A stretch of 36,070 bases of DNA from Clostridium sp. UBA4548 (lineage in GTDB: Bacteria; Bacillota; Clostridia; Clostridiales; Clostridiaceae), in assembly GCF_002387895.1 (NCBI RefSeq), contig NZ_DGLI01000046.1, positions 1 to 36,070 of the forward strand. The letters are read 5' to 3'. The notes below the pieces were generated by a model. The model made no database searches. It was not told the DNA's origin and saw only the letters and a list, made by a program, of their open reading frames with translations. Numbering within the stretch: the first letter of the stretch is position 1; every line of letters begins with the position of its first letter. This document shows positions 24,524 through 32,132 of this stretch, one piece after another. A program made the position numbers and the translations under genes.

Positions 24524-25294
24524 ATGATATTTGATACTCATATTCATACTAGTTTTTCTTCTGATTCGAAAATGAATATTAAAGATGCCCTTGATAAAGC
24601 TAAAGCTTTAGGTATTGGATTAGTTATTACAGATCATATGGATTTAAATTATCCTGACAAGGAAAAGTTTAAATTTCCTGTAGCTGACTTTTTTAAAACC
24701 TATGAACCCTATAAAAGCTCCTCTTTGCTTCTTGGCATTGAGCTTGGAATGGACACAGGCTATGAAGCTGAAAACAAAAATCTCGTAGATACCTATAACT
24801 TTGATGAAGTCATAGGCTCTCAGCATTTTCTTCATGGCTTTGATATATATGATGCTTCTCTTTATAAGGAAAAAACTAAAGAGGAGTTATTTAGAGACTA
24901 TTTTTTAGAAATTATAGCTTCCTTAAAAACTCATAGTTATATAGATACCTTAGGCCACATAGATTTTATTTCAAGATACTGTCCCTTCGAGGATAAAGAA
25001 ATTTACTATGATGATTATTGTGATTATATCGATGAAATTATAAAACTTTGTATTAATTATGATATCTCTCTAGAAATTAATACTCGCAGACTAGGCATGG
25101 TTAAGTCTTTAAATAGTCTTGTAAGGATTTATAAAAGATACAAAGAGCTTGGGGGAAACTATGTTACCATAGGTTCTGATGCTCACACTGTTGATTCTAT
25201 AGGTCTCAACTTAAATAAAGGCTTTCAAGTCGCTGAGAGCCTGGGGTTAAAACCTATTTATTTTAAAAATAGAACCGTTGAGTATATAAAATAA
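24524..25294 (+). CDS. PHP-family phosphoesterase, HisK/HisJ-type histidinol-phosphatase-like
   Basis: 256 residues with the PHP metal-site motifs: DTHIHTS (H6, H8), TDHMD, GIELG, GSQHF, LGHIDF and the C-terminal GSDAH. Length and motif order fit the histidinol-phosphatase branch (last phosphatase step of histidine synthesis), but no other his gene is near, and many PHP paralogues act on other phosphates. The ribosome site is weak (AAAGG about 12 bases upstream). An in-frame upstream ATG is not available because it reads into a stop. It is transcribed against its neighbours, behind repeat copy C. Confidence 0.85.
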   Translation: MIFDTHIHTSFSSDSKMNIKDALDKAKALGIGLVITDHMDLNYPDKEKFKFPVADFFKTYEPYKSSSLLLGIELGMDTGYEAENKNLVDTYNFDEVIGSQHFLHGFDIYDASLYKEKTKEELFRDYFLEIIASLKTHSYIDTLGHIDFISRYCPFEDKEIYYDDYCDYIDEIIKLCINYDISLEINTRRLGMVKSLNSLVRIYKRYKELGGNYVTIGSDAHTVDSIGLNLNKGFQVAESLGLKPIYFKNRTVEYIK

Positions 25295-25331
25295 CCTGTC
25301 TATTTTTTAATATTTAAATCAACTCAATTAT

Positions 25332-25375
25332 TAAAGCAAACCTTCACCTAATTTGACCATTGAAGGTTTACTTTA
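25332..25375 (+). terminator. Terminator of the PHP gene
   Basis: A 15-bp stem with one mismatch (25332-25346 with 25361-25375) lies 38 bases beyond the stop; the T tail is moderate. Confidence 0.7.
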
Positions 25376-25407
25376 TTTCATCACACTTGACAATAACATA
25401 GAATTAA

Positions 25408-25450
25408 AAATAAAAATAAGCTATAAGAGGGGGATTATCTCTTATAGCTT
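25408..25450 (-). terminator. Terminator of the rubrerythrin gene
   Basis: A perfect 12-bp stem AAGCTATAAGAG/CTCTTATAGCTT (25418-25429 with 25439-25450), with a T-rich tail on the minus strand. A second small stem GTCCTAT/ATAGGAC (25463-25487) lies between it and the gene. Confidence 0.8.
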
Positions 25451-25560
25451 AGGGGTTAAATCGTCCTATATCTACTGAAAATAGGACTTATAGTATGGGG
25501 GGATGTTAGAAACTTCTTTAATTTGAGTATCTATTCTAATTATCTCCACTTATCTAGAAA

Positions 25561-26148
25561 TTATTCCTTTGTATCGTACATTATTTCAAAATATCCTTGA
25601 GGGTATTTACATGCAGGACATGCCTTTGGTGCCTCAGTTCCTTCATAAATGTAACCACAGTTTATGCACTTCCAATATTGAGCTGTATCTCTTTTATATA
25701 ATCTCTCATTCTTAAGAGCTTCGTGTAAATCTAAATACCTTTGCTCATGGCCTTTTTCAACTTCTAATATTTTATTAAAAGCAAATTCTACTTCAGGATA
25801 ACCCTCTTCTTTTGCTATTTTTGCAAACTCTGGATAAGCAGTGCCCCACTCTTCCTTTTCTCCTTCTGCAGCTGCCATTAGGTTTTCTAAGGTATCTCCA
25901 TAAGCTACTGGATAATCTGCATCTACATGTATTTGATTTTTACCAAGACCTTTAACTAAAAGATCAAAGAATATATAAGCATGAGCCCTCTCATTATCAG
26001 CAGTTTCATAGAACACGTTAGAAATTTGCATATGTCCTTCCTTTTGGGCAACCTTAGCATAGAAGGTATATCTATTTCTTGCTTGAGATTCACCGGCAAA
26101 GGCTTTGGCTAAGTTATCAGCAGTTTTACTTCCTACTAAACTTTTCAT
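25561..26148 (-). CDS. rbr: Rubrerythrin
   Basis: A cytoplasmic di-iron peroxidase that removes hydrogen peroxide in anaerobes, using reduced rubredoxin or NADH-linked partners. The N-terminal four-helix domain carries the di-iron ligands E20, E53, H56 (or its pair), E97 and E131/H134 in the expected ExxH spacing. The C-terminal rubredoxin-like domain has C161-x2-C164 and C177-x2-C180 for the FeS4 site. Length is 195 residues, as expected. The ATG has AAGGAG at about 10 bases. It is a single gene with its own promoter and terminator, placed between metG and the PHP gene. Confidence 0.96.
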   Translation of the reverse strand: MKSLVGSKTADNLAKAFAGESQARNRYTFYAKVAQKEGHMQISNVFYETADNERAHAYIFFDLLVKGLGKNQIHVDADYPVAYGDTLENLMAAAEGEKEEWGTAYPEFAKIAKEEGYPEVEFAFNKILEVEKGHEQRYLDLHEALKNERLYKRDTAQYWKCINCGYIYEGTEAPKACPACKYPQGYFEIMYDTKE

Positions 26149-26301
26149 TTTAAAAACACTCCTTTAAATTCTTTATATATGTATTAGTTTCACTCTGTTT
26201 CTAATATTTCCAAAACCAACTTTAATAATTCATTTAAATTTGCCTGTAGTTATATAGAAAAAAATCTAAGCATTCAAGAGGGTTAAACTCTATCTACTCT
26301 A

Positions 26302-26330
26302 AATATTTAAAACAATTATAATGTGAGCAA
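26302..26330 (-). promoter_or_regulatory. Probable rubrerythrin promoter with PerR-box-like spacer
   Basis: On the minus strand TTGCTC (26325-26330), 17 bases, AATATT (26302-26307). The spacer contains CATTATAATTG, which resembles one part of the PerR box (TTATAATnATTATAA). The leader would be about 145 bases. Confidence 0.4.
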
Positions 26331-26364
26331 ATTTTTATACCTTCATGAAGGCAAAGCTAAATTC

Positions 26365-26404
26365 ATTGTAAAAAAGAAAAGCTCTAGCTTTTACTAGAAC
26401 TTTT
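26365..26404 (-). terminator. Terminator of metG
   Basis: An 11-bp stem with one mismatch (26377-26387 with 26394-26404) and a T-rich tail on the minus strand, 54 bases beyond the metG stop. Confidence 0.8.
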
Positions 26405-26457
26405 CTTTTTAGGTTAATTGTAATATTAGTTAATTATCCCAGTGAGTTAATTAATAA

Positions 26458-28389
26458 TTATCTTACTATAGACCCTGTTGGTAAATCTCCTGGATTTGTA
26501 GCTAGTAACTTACTATCATCATCTGTTGATCCATAAAGTATCATTCCTTGAGATAGTTCGCCTCTTAAAGTTACAGGTTTTAAGTTTGCAACTAGAATTA
26601 CATTTTTGCCTACTAACTCTTCTGGCTTGTAGTGCTCTGCTACTCCAGATATTACTTGACGGATTTCTCCACCTAAATCTACTTTTAGTTTTAAAAGTTT
26701 CTTAGCCTTTTTCACTGGCTCACATTCTAAAACTTTTACTACTCTTAAATCTATCTTGTCAAAATCATCTATAGTGATTTCTTCTTTAATTGGAGTCATT
26801 GGTGCTCTCTCTGGCTGTTTTTGAGCTTCTGAAAGTTTATTTAACTCTTCAATTTTTGCATCCACATCTATTCTTGGGAACATAACTTCTCCCTTATTTA
26901 CCTTACTTCCTGCACTAGTTCCGTCAAAGGCAGATAAACTGTTCCAAGAAGCTGCCTCAATACCTAATTGACTATTTATCTTAGCACTTGTTGATGGTAA
27001 GAAGGAAGAAAGTAATGCTGAAGTGATTCTTAAAGATTCTGCTAAGTTATATAACACTGTAGCAAGTCTTCCTTTTCTACTCTCATCTTTTCCTAGAACC
27101 CAAGGAGTTGTCTCATCTATATATTTGTTTGTTCTTCTAATTAAAGTCCAAATGTGATCTAAAGCATCAGATACCTTTAATTTATCTATTTCTTTTTCTA
27201 CTTTTCCTGGAACTTCAAGAGCAAGTCTTATAAGCTCATCATCCACTGCCTCTTTTTCATCTGGGGCTGGAATTACTCCATCAAAGTATTTTTCAATCAT
27301 TGTTACTGTTCTTGAAACTAAGTTTCCAAGGTCATTAGCAAGGTCTGAGTTTGTTTTCTTTATGAAAATTTCATTGTTGAATAATCCATCAGAACCAAAT
27401 GGGATTTCATGTAGTAAGAAGTATCTCACTGCATCTACTCCAAAGTGCTCCACTAGTACCACTGGGTCTACTACATTGCCCATGGATTTAGACATTTTTC
27501 CACCATCAACTAAAAGCCAGCCGTGTCCAAAAATTTGTTTTGGAAGTTCAAGGTCTAACGCCATTAACATAATTGGCCAGTAAATTGTGTGGAATCTTAA
27601 AATATCTTTTCCAATTAAGTGAACATCCGCTGGCCAGTATTTGCTATAAAGCTCAGTGTTGTCACTGTTATAGCCAAGAGCTGTTATATAGTTTGAAAGT
27701 GCATCTATCCAAACATAAATTACGTGTCCTTTATCAAACTCCACTGGTATTCCCCAGTTAAAAGAGGTTCTAGATACACATAGGTCCTGTAAACCTGGTT
27801 TTAAGAAGTTATTAACCATTTCATTTTTTCTTGACTCTGGTTGGATAAATTCAGGATGAGACTCAATATATTCTAAAAGTCTATCTGCATACTTTGACAT
27901 TTTGAAGAAATAAGCTTCTTCTTTAGCCTTTTCAACTGGTCTTCCGCAATCTGGGCACTTTCCATCTTTAAGCTGAGTTTCTGTCCAGAAAGCTTCACAA
28001 GGAGTGCAATACCAACCCTCATAAGCTCCCTTGTAGATATCTCCCTGCTCGTATAATTTGTTAAATATTTTTTGAACTGCACTAATATGATAATCATCAG
28101 TAGTTCTTATAAACTTATCGTAGCTTATATCCATAAGCTTCCAAAGGTCTTTAATTCCAGCAACAATTTCATCTACATACTCCTTTGGAGTAACGCCCTT
28201 TTCTTCTGCTATTCTTTGAAGCTTTTGACCATGCTCATCTGTTCCAGTTAAGAACATTACATCATGATCTGTAAATCTTTTAAATCTTGCAATTGCATCT
28301 GCTGCTACCGTAGTATAAGTGTTTCCTATATGAAGCTTTGCAGATGGGTAATAAATTGGTGTGGTGATATAGTATGGTTTCTTACTCAT
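26458..28389 (-). CDS. metG: Methionyl-tRNA synthetase with C-terminal tRNA-binding domain
   Basis: Charges tRNA-Met. Class I signatures are HIGN at 20-23 and KMSKS at 298-302; a zinc knuckle of two CxxC pairs (CTPC and CPDC) lies at about 127-147. The C-terminal 110 residues form a Trbp111/EMAP-II-like tRNA-binding domain (IDLRVVKVLECEPVKKAKKL). I chose ATG at 28389, which has GAGGAGG at about 7 bases; the longer frame from 28419 runs back into the MITE-like element. The gene is controlled by a Met T-box about 310 bases upstream. Confidence 0.97.
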   Translation of the reverse strand: MSKKPYYITTPIYYPSAKLHIGNTYTTVAADAIARFKRFTDHDVMFLTGTDEHGQKLQRIAEEKGVTPKEYVDEIVAGIKDLWKLMDISYDKFIRTTDDYHISAVQKIFNKLYEQGDIYKGAYEGWYCTPCEAFWTETQLKDGKCPDCGRPVEKAKEEAYFFKMSKYADRLLEYIESHPEFIQPESRKNEMVNNFLKPGLQDLCVSRTSFNWGIPVEFDKGHVIYVWIDALSNYITALGYNSDNTELYSKYWPADVHLIGKDILRFHTIYWPIMLMALDLELPKQIFGHGWLLVDGGKMSKSMGNVVDPVVLVEHFGVDAVRYFLLHEIPFGSDGLFNNEIFIKKTNSDLANDLGNLVSRTVTMIEKYFDGVIPAPDEKEAVDDELIRLALEVPGKVEKEIDKLKVSDALDHIWTLIRRTNKYIDETTPWVLGKDESRKGRLATVLYNLAESLRITSALLSSFLPSTSAKINSQLGIEAASWNSLSAFDGTSAGSKVNKGEVMFPRIDVDAKIEELNKLSEAQKQPERAPMTPIKEEITIDDFDKIDLRVVKVLECEPVKKAKKLLKLKVDLGGEIRQVISGVAEHYKPEELVGKNVILVANLKPVTLRGELSQGMILYGSTDDDSKLLATNPGDLPTGSIVR

Positions 28390-28405
28390 TTTTCTTCCTC
28401 CTCTA

Positions 28406-28569
28406 TTAGGTATCTTCAAAAAATAAGTAAGTCAGTATCCTCGTCTATTTTGTGCTATACTGCGTCAACAGAACTCTTAGATAGCTCTGCTATCTGCGGA
28501 ACCTGGTTCCTTGTCTAACTCAAAATATCCTTCACATCTTTGACTTATTATTTATTTTCAGATACCTTA
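28406..28569. mobile_element. MITE-like element, 164-bp copy in the metG leader
   Basis: Terminal inverted repeats of about 27 bp: the left end AGGTATCTTCAAAAAATAAG and the right end, read backwards, AAGGTATCTGAAAATAAATA, both continuing to GTCA. It encodes no protein. The centre folds into further hairpins: AGATAG/CTATCT (28479-28484 with 28490-28495) and GGAACC-T-GGTTCC (28498-28510). A deleted copy is at 19842. It separates the Met T-box from the metG ribosome site and will be transcribed in the metG mRNA. The family name is not known to me; no target duplication was clear. Confidence 0.75.
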
Positions 28570-28626
28570 AAAATTTTATAATTACTTTTCAACTTTATAG
28601 GACACTAAATATTCTTAATTTATGAA

Positions 28627-28691
28627 TCTACCTTGGGTTTCTTTAGTATTTAGTTATTCATAGGTTAGTTATCAATTTAAAGCCCTATAAC
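28627..28691 (+). repeat. Dispersed structured repeat, copy F (degenerate)
   Basis: Keeps the start CTACCTTG (28628-28635) and the end TAAAGCCCTATAAC, but the middle is shortened and diverged. It lies in the metG leader between the T-box terminator and the MITE-like element. Confidence 0.4.
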
Positions 28692-28701
28692 AAATTAAAA
28701 T

Positions 28702-28992
28702 AAAAAAAGTCCCTATGTGGAAATATTTCCACATAGAGACGTAATATACGTGTTACCACTCTATTTTATACTTATTTCACAATAAGTACCTTAGTAAGTG
28801 ACTCCCCTATAACGGTTTTATCACCCCGCAATATATCGGTTGCCACCGTATTCCCCTAAATAACATTCAGGAAATCTGCTCCAAGGCCATGTTCTCAAGG
28901 TTTATTTTCACTGGCTTTCACCTAACCCAGCTCTCTTTGGAAAACTTTCCTTAATACTCTTCTTTTCATAGCATTAATTTAATTTTATATTT
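28702..28992 (-). promoter_or_regulatory. T-box riboswitch (Met) controlling metG
   Basis: Read on the minus strand. AAAGAGAGCTGGG near 28941-28929 is the AG-bulge region; the likely specifier is AUG (28890-28888) followed by G; the T-box motif AGAGTGGTAACACG is at 28762-28749; the terminator hairpin is a 15-bp stem with one mismatch (28709-28723 with 28726-28740) followed by seven T. Uncharged tRNA-Met should allow read-through to metG. Confidence 0.92.
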
Positions 28993-28998
28993 ATTATT

Positions 28999-29027
28999 AT
29001 GATATGATAAAGAAAAAATTATGTCAA
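28999..29027 (-). promoter_or_regulatory. Sigma-A promoter of the metG T-box operon
   Basis: On the minus strand a perfect TTGACA (29022-29027), 17-base spacer and TATCAT (28999-29004). It starts 11 bases beyond the stop of the previous gene, with no terminator between. Confidence 0.8.
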
Positions 29028-29037
29028 TATAAAAATT

Positions 29038-30636
29038 TTATTTAATAAACCCTACAAATAATGCTAAGGTTAAGGCACTATCAAGGAAAATTGGTTTAGT
29101 ATAGCTAAGAGCCATTACATTTTTCTCTAAGTCATCCTTATAGTTTAAATACCCATACACTAAGCAAATTAAACTAATAATAATCATAGCAGTTGCTCCC
29201 ACTGGAAATGTAAAATTAGCTGGCAGTGCTCCTTGGAGGTTTTTAAAAAACGTCATTTTTACAGCTAATATTTTAACTATACTTGTAACTACATAAGTTG
29301 AGATGAATATTATTTTTCTAACTTTGTAAGAAAATCTATATTCTATCAAGGATAATAAACTAAATAAAGAAATGGAAGGTATTATCCAAATCATCCCATA
29401 GGTTATTACATAAGCTAGTGAAAATACTAAAGCTTCCCCAGTTTCAATGAAGGCTTCTACTTTTTCATCAAATCTACTTTTATTATTTGCCTCCTTAAAA
29501 TCCTCTCTTGTAGAGGTCATATATATTTTTGCTTCACCTTCTTTTACTATGTCCAAGAACACTAAAGTATCCTCATGAATGGCAGGGTTTATAGATACCG
29601 CTTTAGTTCTGGATACCACTTCAGAATTTGCCCCTAATTTTTCCTGAACTTGCATTTCCATTATATCTGTTTGGTTTTTTCCCTTAGCCATATCTCTAGT
29701 AGAACTTAATAGTAAAGTTCCTTCCTTACCTGTATAGACTGTTGGAGTTGCAATGGTAATTCCAGCCCCATTATAAGTGTATCCCTTTTCTGTAAACTCA
29801 GCTTTTATATGAAACTCTCCGTTTCCAGTAACCTCTCCAGTATCAAGGGAAAAGCAAACATATTTGTAGCCTATATAATCACTTTTGAACATATATTCAA
29901 TTAAATTTGTAACTATGCCATTATTTACTACAGAAGTCATATTGGAAAATCTCACCCTAGTTGATGGGCTCATAGCTCCTCCTGTTTTTATGTCCGATGG
30001 AATTCCATTTTCTAAAAAGAAATAACTAAACTCTCCAGAGGAATTGGTATACAGTATGCAATCTTTGCCATTATACTTAACTGCTGATGCTAAAAAAGTA
30101 TCTTCCCCTGTCTTTACAGTTGTGACCTTGTTTTCCTTTAAATTAATTAGGTCAATTTTCTCTTTATATACTGCTGCTAAAGTATTGTCGTCAATTTTAA
30201 TATAACTTACAAGCCCTTGAATTAGGTTATTATCTGAAGTTTTTAAATTCTCATCAAGAGTAATTATTCTTAGCTCTCCACTGTCTGCTCCTATTACTAA
30301 ATAGGATAAAATAAGCTTATCGCCACTTTGAAATATGCTTATGTTTTGTGGAACTTCCGTGTCTGCTGAAACTAAATTTTCTTGTAACACCTTTCCTAAA
30401 GGGTCTACAGACATAACTTTAATGTCCTTTCCCTCGCTAAAGGCTGCAATATAATTATTTTTATACTTTGTTATAGATGGAAATCCTTTAATATTTCCTT
30501 CAGCAATTAAAACTTCCTTTGCCCACTTTTCTGAGGGTGGTTGAATTGCTACATAGTAATTCAATTTATAATGATAACTAAAAATTATAAGAACAATAAT
30601 AACCATAGCCCCATAAAAAAACTTATTTATCTTCAT
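29038..30636 (-). CDS. Membrane protein with large exported domain, partner of the ABC permease
   Basis: 532 residues I do not recognise. One N-terminal membrane helix (about residues 8-24) is followed by an exported region of about 380 residues with repeated short beta-strand segments and recurring blocks such as SYLVIGADSG, NTLAAVYKEK and GTLLLSSTRD, consistent with a beta-propeller-like fold. Four C-terminal membrane helices (about 415-444, 452-470, 487-507, 514-531) end the protein. The gene starts 14 bases after the permease stop, with GGGGG at 7 bases, so the two are co-translated and probably act together. No terminator was seen after it; the metG T-box comes next. Confidence 0.8.
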   Translation of the reverse strand: MKINKFFYGAMVIIVLIIFSYHYKLNYYVAIQPPSEKWAKEVLIAEGNIKGFPSITKYKNNYIAAFSEGKDIKVMSVDPLGKVLQENLVSADTEVPQNISIFQSGDKLILSYLVIGADSGELRIITLDENLKTSDNNLIQGLVSYIKIDDNTLAAVYKEKIDLINLKENKVTTVKTGEDTFLASAVKYNGKDCILYTNSSGEFSYFFLENGIPSDIKTGGAMSPSTRVRFSNMTSVVNNGIVTNLIEYMFKSDYIGYKYVCFSLDTGEVTGNGEFHIKAEFTEKGYTYNGAGITIATPTVYTGKEGTLLLSSTRDMAKGKNQTDIMEMQVQEKLGANSEVVSRTKAVSINPAIHEDTLVFLDIVKEGEAKIYMTSTREDFKEANNKSRFDEKVEAFIETGEALVFSLAYVITYGMIWIIPSISLFSLLSLIEYRFSYKVRKIIFISTYVVTSIVKILAVKMTFFKNLQGALPANFTFPVGATAMIIISLICLVYGYLNYKDDLEKNVMALSYTKPIFLDSALTLALFVGFIK

Positions 30637-30650
30637 TTTCTAATCCCCCA

Positions 30651-31568
30651 TTATTTTTTTAATACAACCTCATGAGGATTGAAAGCATCCCTTAAGGCAT
30701 CCCCTAAAATGTTAAAGCATATTATGGTTATAGATATTACAAAGGCTGGCATAAGCACTTGATAGGGATAAAAATGAATCGCAAAGCTTGCAGTGTAAAA
30801 CATTTTCCCCCAACTTAACATTGCACTTCCAAACCCTATAAAACTTAACATGCTTTCAAGTAGTATAATACTCGGTATTTCTAAGGTTATAGTTACTATA
30901 GCAATACTTATTATATTTCTCATCAAATGTTTACTAACGATTCTAGAGGTACTTGCTCCTAGCGCCTTTGCTGCTAAAATATATTCTTGTTCTTTTTGTT
31001 GGATAAATTGTCCCCTTATTAAAGAAGCTATATTACACCATCCGCTTATGGTCATAGCAATTACGAAGGTAAAGATAGAAGGTCCTAAAATTAAGTTAAC
31101 CTGTACAACTATTACTAATAGTGGTATGTTTGCAAGAATTTCAATTATTCTCATAAGAACATCATCTGTGAGTCCACCATAATAGCTACATATACCTCCA
31201 TAAATCATGCCAATAGTTAAATTTATAAGGGCAATTATAATTCCCAGCAGTAGCGAAATTCTTGCTGCCTGCCATACCCCTGTAAAGATATCTCTTCCTC
31301 CTTCATCTGTACCAAAGAAGTGAAGCATCGATGGTTTTAAGTTCCTTATTTTATAATCCTGTTGCAAATAAGAATACTTTGACACCGTTGGATAGATTAT
31401 AGCCATAGCAATGATAATTAATAAAATAGTTGCTGTAATAATAGCTACCTTATTCTGAAAAAAGGCTATCCTAACGCTTTTCCAGTAGGTGAGACTTGTC
31501 CCATTCCACTCCTCACCTATATCAGTTTGTTCTACCCTCTGAAATTTATTAGCTGTTACTTCCTTCAT
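30651..31568 (-). CDS. ABC transporter permease, DppC/OppC type
   Basis: 305 residues. An N-terminal cytoplasmic stretch and helix (about 30-57) are followed by the FFGTDEGGRDIFTGVWQAARISL block and a BPD-type permease domain (about 95-295). The ATPase-contact EAA loop is seen in EQEYILAAKALGAS. It fits the C-type subunit of di/oligopeptide or nickel importers. The usual partners (DppB, DppD, DppF and a binding protein) are absent here: the next gene upstream is 560 bases away on the other strand. The start has GGGGGA at 6 bases. Confidence 0.9.
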   Translation of the reverse strand: MKEVTANKFQRVEQTDIGEEWNGTSLTYWKSVRIAFFQNKVAIITATILLIIIAMAIIYPTVSKYSYLQQDYKIRNLKPSMLHFFGTDEGGRDIFTGVWQAARISLLLGIIIALINLTIGMIYGGICSYYGGLTDDVLMRIIEILANIPLLVIVVQVNLILGPSIFTFVIAMTISGWCNIASLIRGQFIQQKEQEYILAAKALGASTSRIVSKHLMRNIISIAIVTITLEIPSIILLESMLSFIGFGSAMLSWGKMFYTASFAIHFYPYQVLMPAFVISITIICFNILGDALRDAFNPHEVVLKK

Positions 31569-31789
31569 ATAAATCCCCCATTTTACCCCTTAATTATTTT
31601 TACTTATCTTTTGTTTTTATAGATAAACAAGCTCATAAAATAAACATCTTTTAGTATGAAAATTTACCCATACCAGGAATAACTTAAATATTTACAATAC
31701 ATTGAGCGTGTCTATATCTTATGCATAACCCACTTCTTAAAAAATACCAGCTTAAACGTTGAAGTGTTTTCTCTATAGTCAACCAAAAT
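31569..31789. other. Divergent intergenic region upstream of the permease and MATE genes
   Basis: No gene was seen in 31569-32132 apart from repeat copy D and the MATE promoter. This left part should hold the permease promoter, but no convincing -35/-10 pair was found. Confidence 0.4.
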
Positions 31790-31890
31790 CAAGGCTTACC
31801 TTACTCCTACCTTGTTTCTCTTAAGGCTTTTTGGTGATGGATTTCATTCATCATGAATAAAATTCATTCTCACCTTTGAAGCCTTTATTA
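31790..31890 (+). repeat. Dispersed structured repeat, copy D (best main stem)
   Basis: Main arms AAGGCTT (31823-31829) and AAGCCTT (31879-31885) pair perfectly, then GGTGA (31833-31837) with TCACC (31870-31874), then an inner hairpin ATGAAT/ATTCAT (31853-31858 with 31862-31867) with a 3-base loop. Upstream, CCTTG and TAAGG can form the competing small stem seen in copy A. It lies upstream of the MATE promoter. Confidence 0.7.
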
Positions 31891-32004
31891 CCTATTTTAT
31901 ATAACTAATTATATTTATTATAGCACTGATTTTTTTCAATGGCAGAAGTTTCAAAAAATTTAATTATTTCCCTATGTTGCATTCTGTTAATATTGGCATA
32001 ATTT

Positions 32005-32013
32005 TGCTATAAT
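32005..32013 (+). promoter_or_regulatory. Extended -10 promoter of the MATE gene
   Basis: TTGCTATAAT, a TGn extended -10 with perfect TATAAT (32008-32013). The leader would be about 115 bases, AT-rich, with no clear structure. Confidence 0.55.
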
Positions 32014-32132
32014 GAATTGGTATTCATTTTTAATTAATTATTTATGTGTATTAAAGTAAAAGTACTATAGTTATAAAATTCTTTTTCGAAATTTTACTAT
32101 TAGTAAAAACTTAATACATAAGGGGGATTTTT

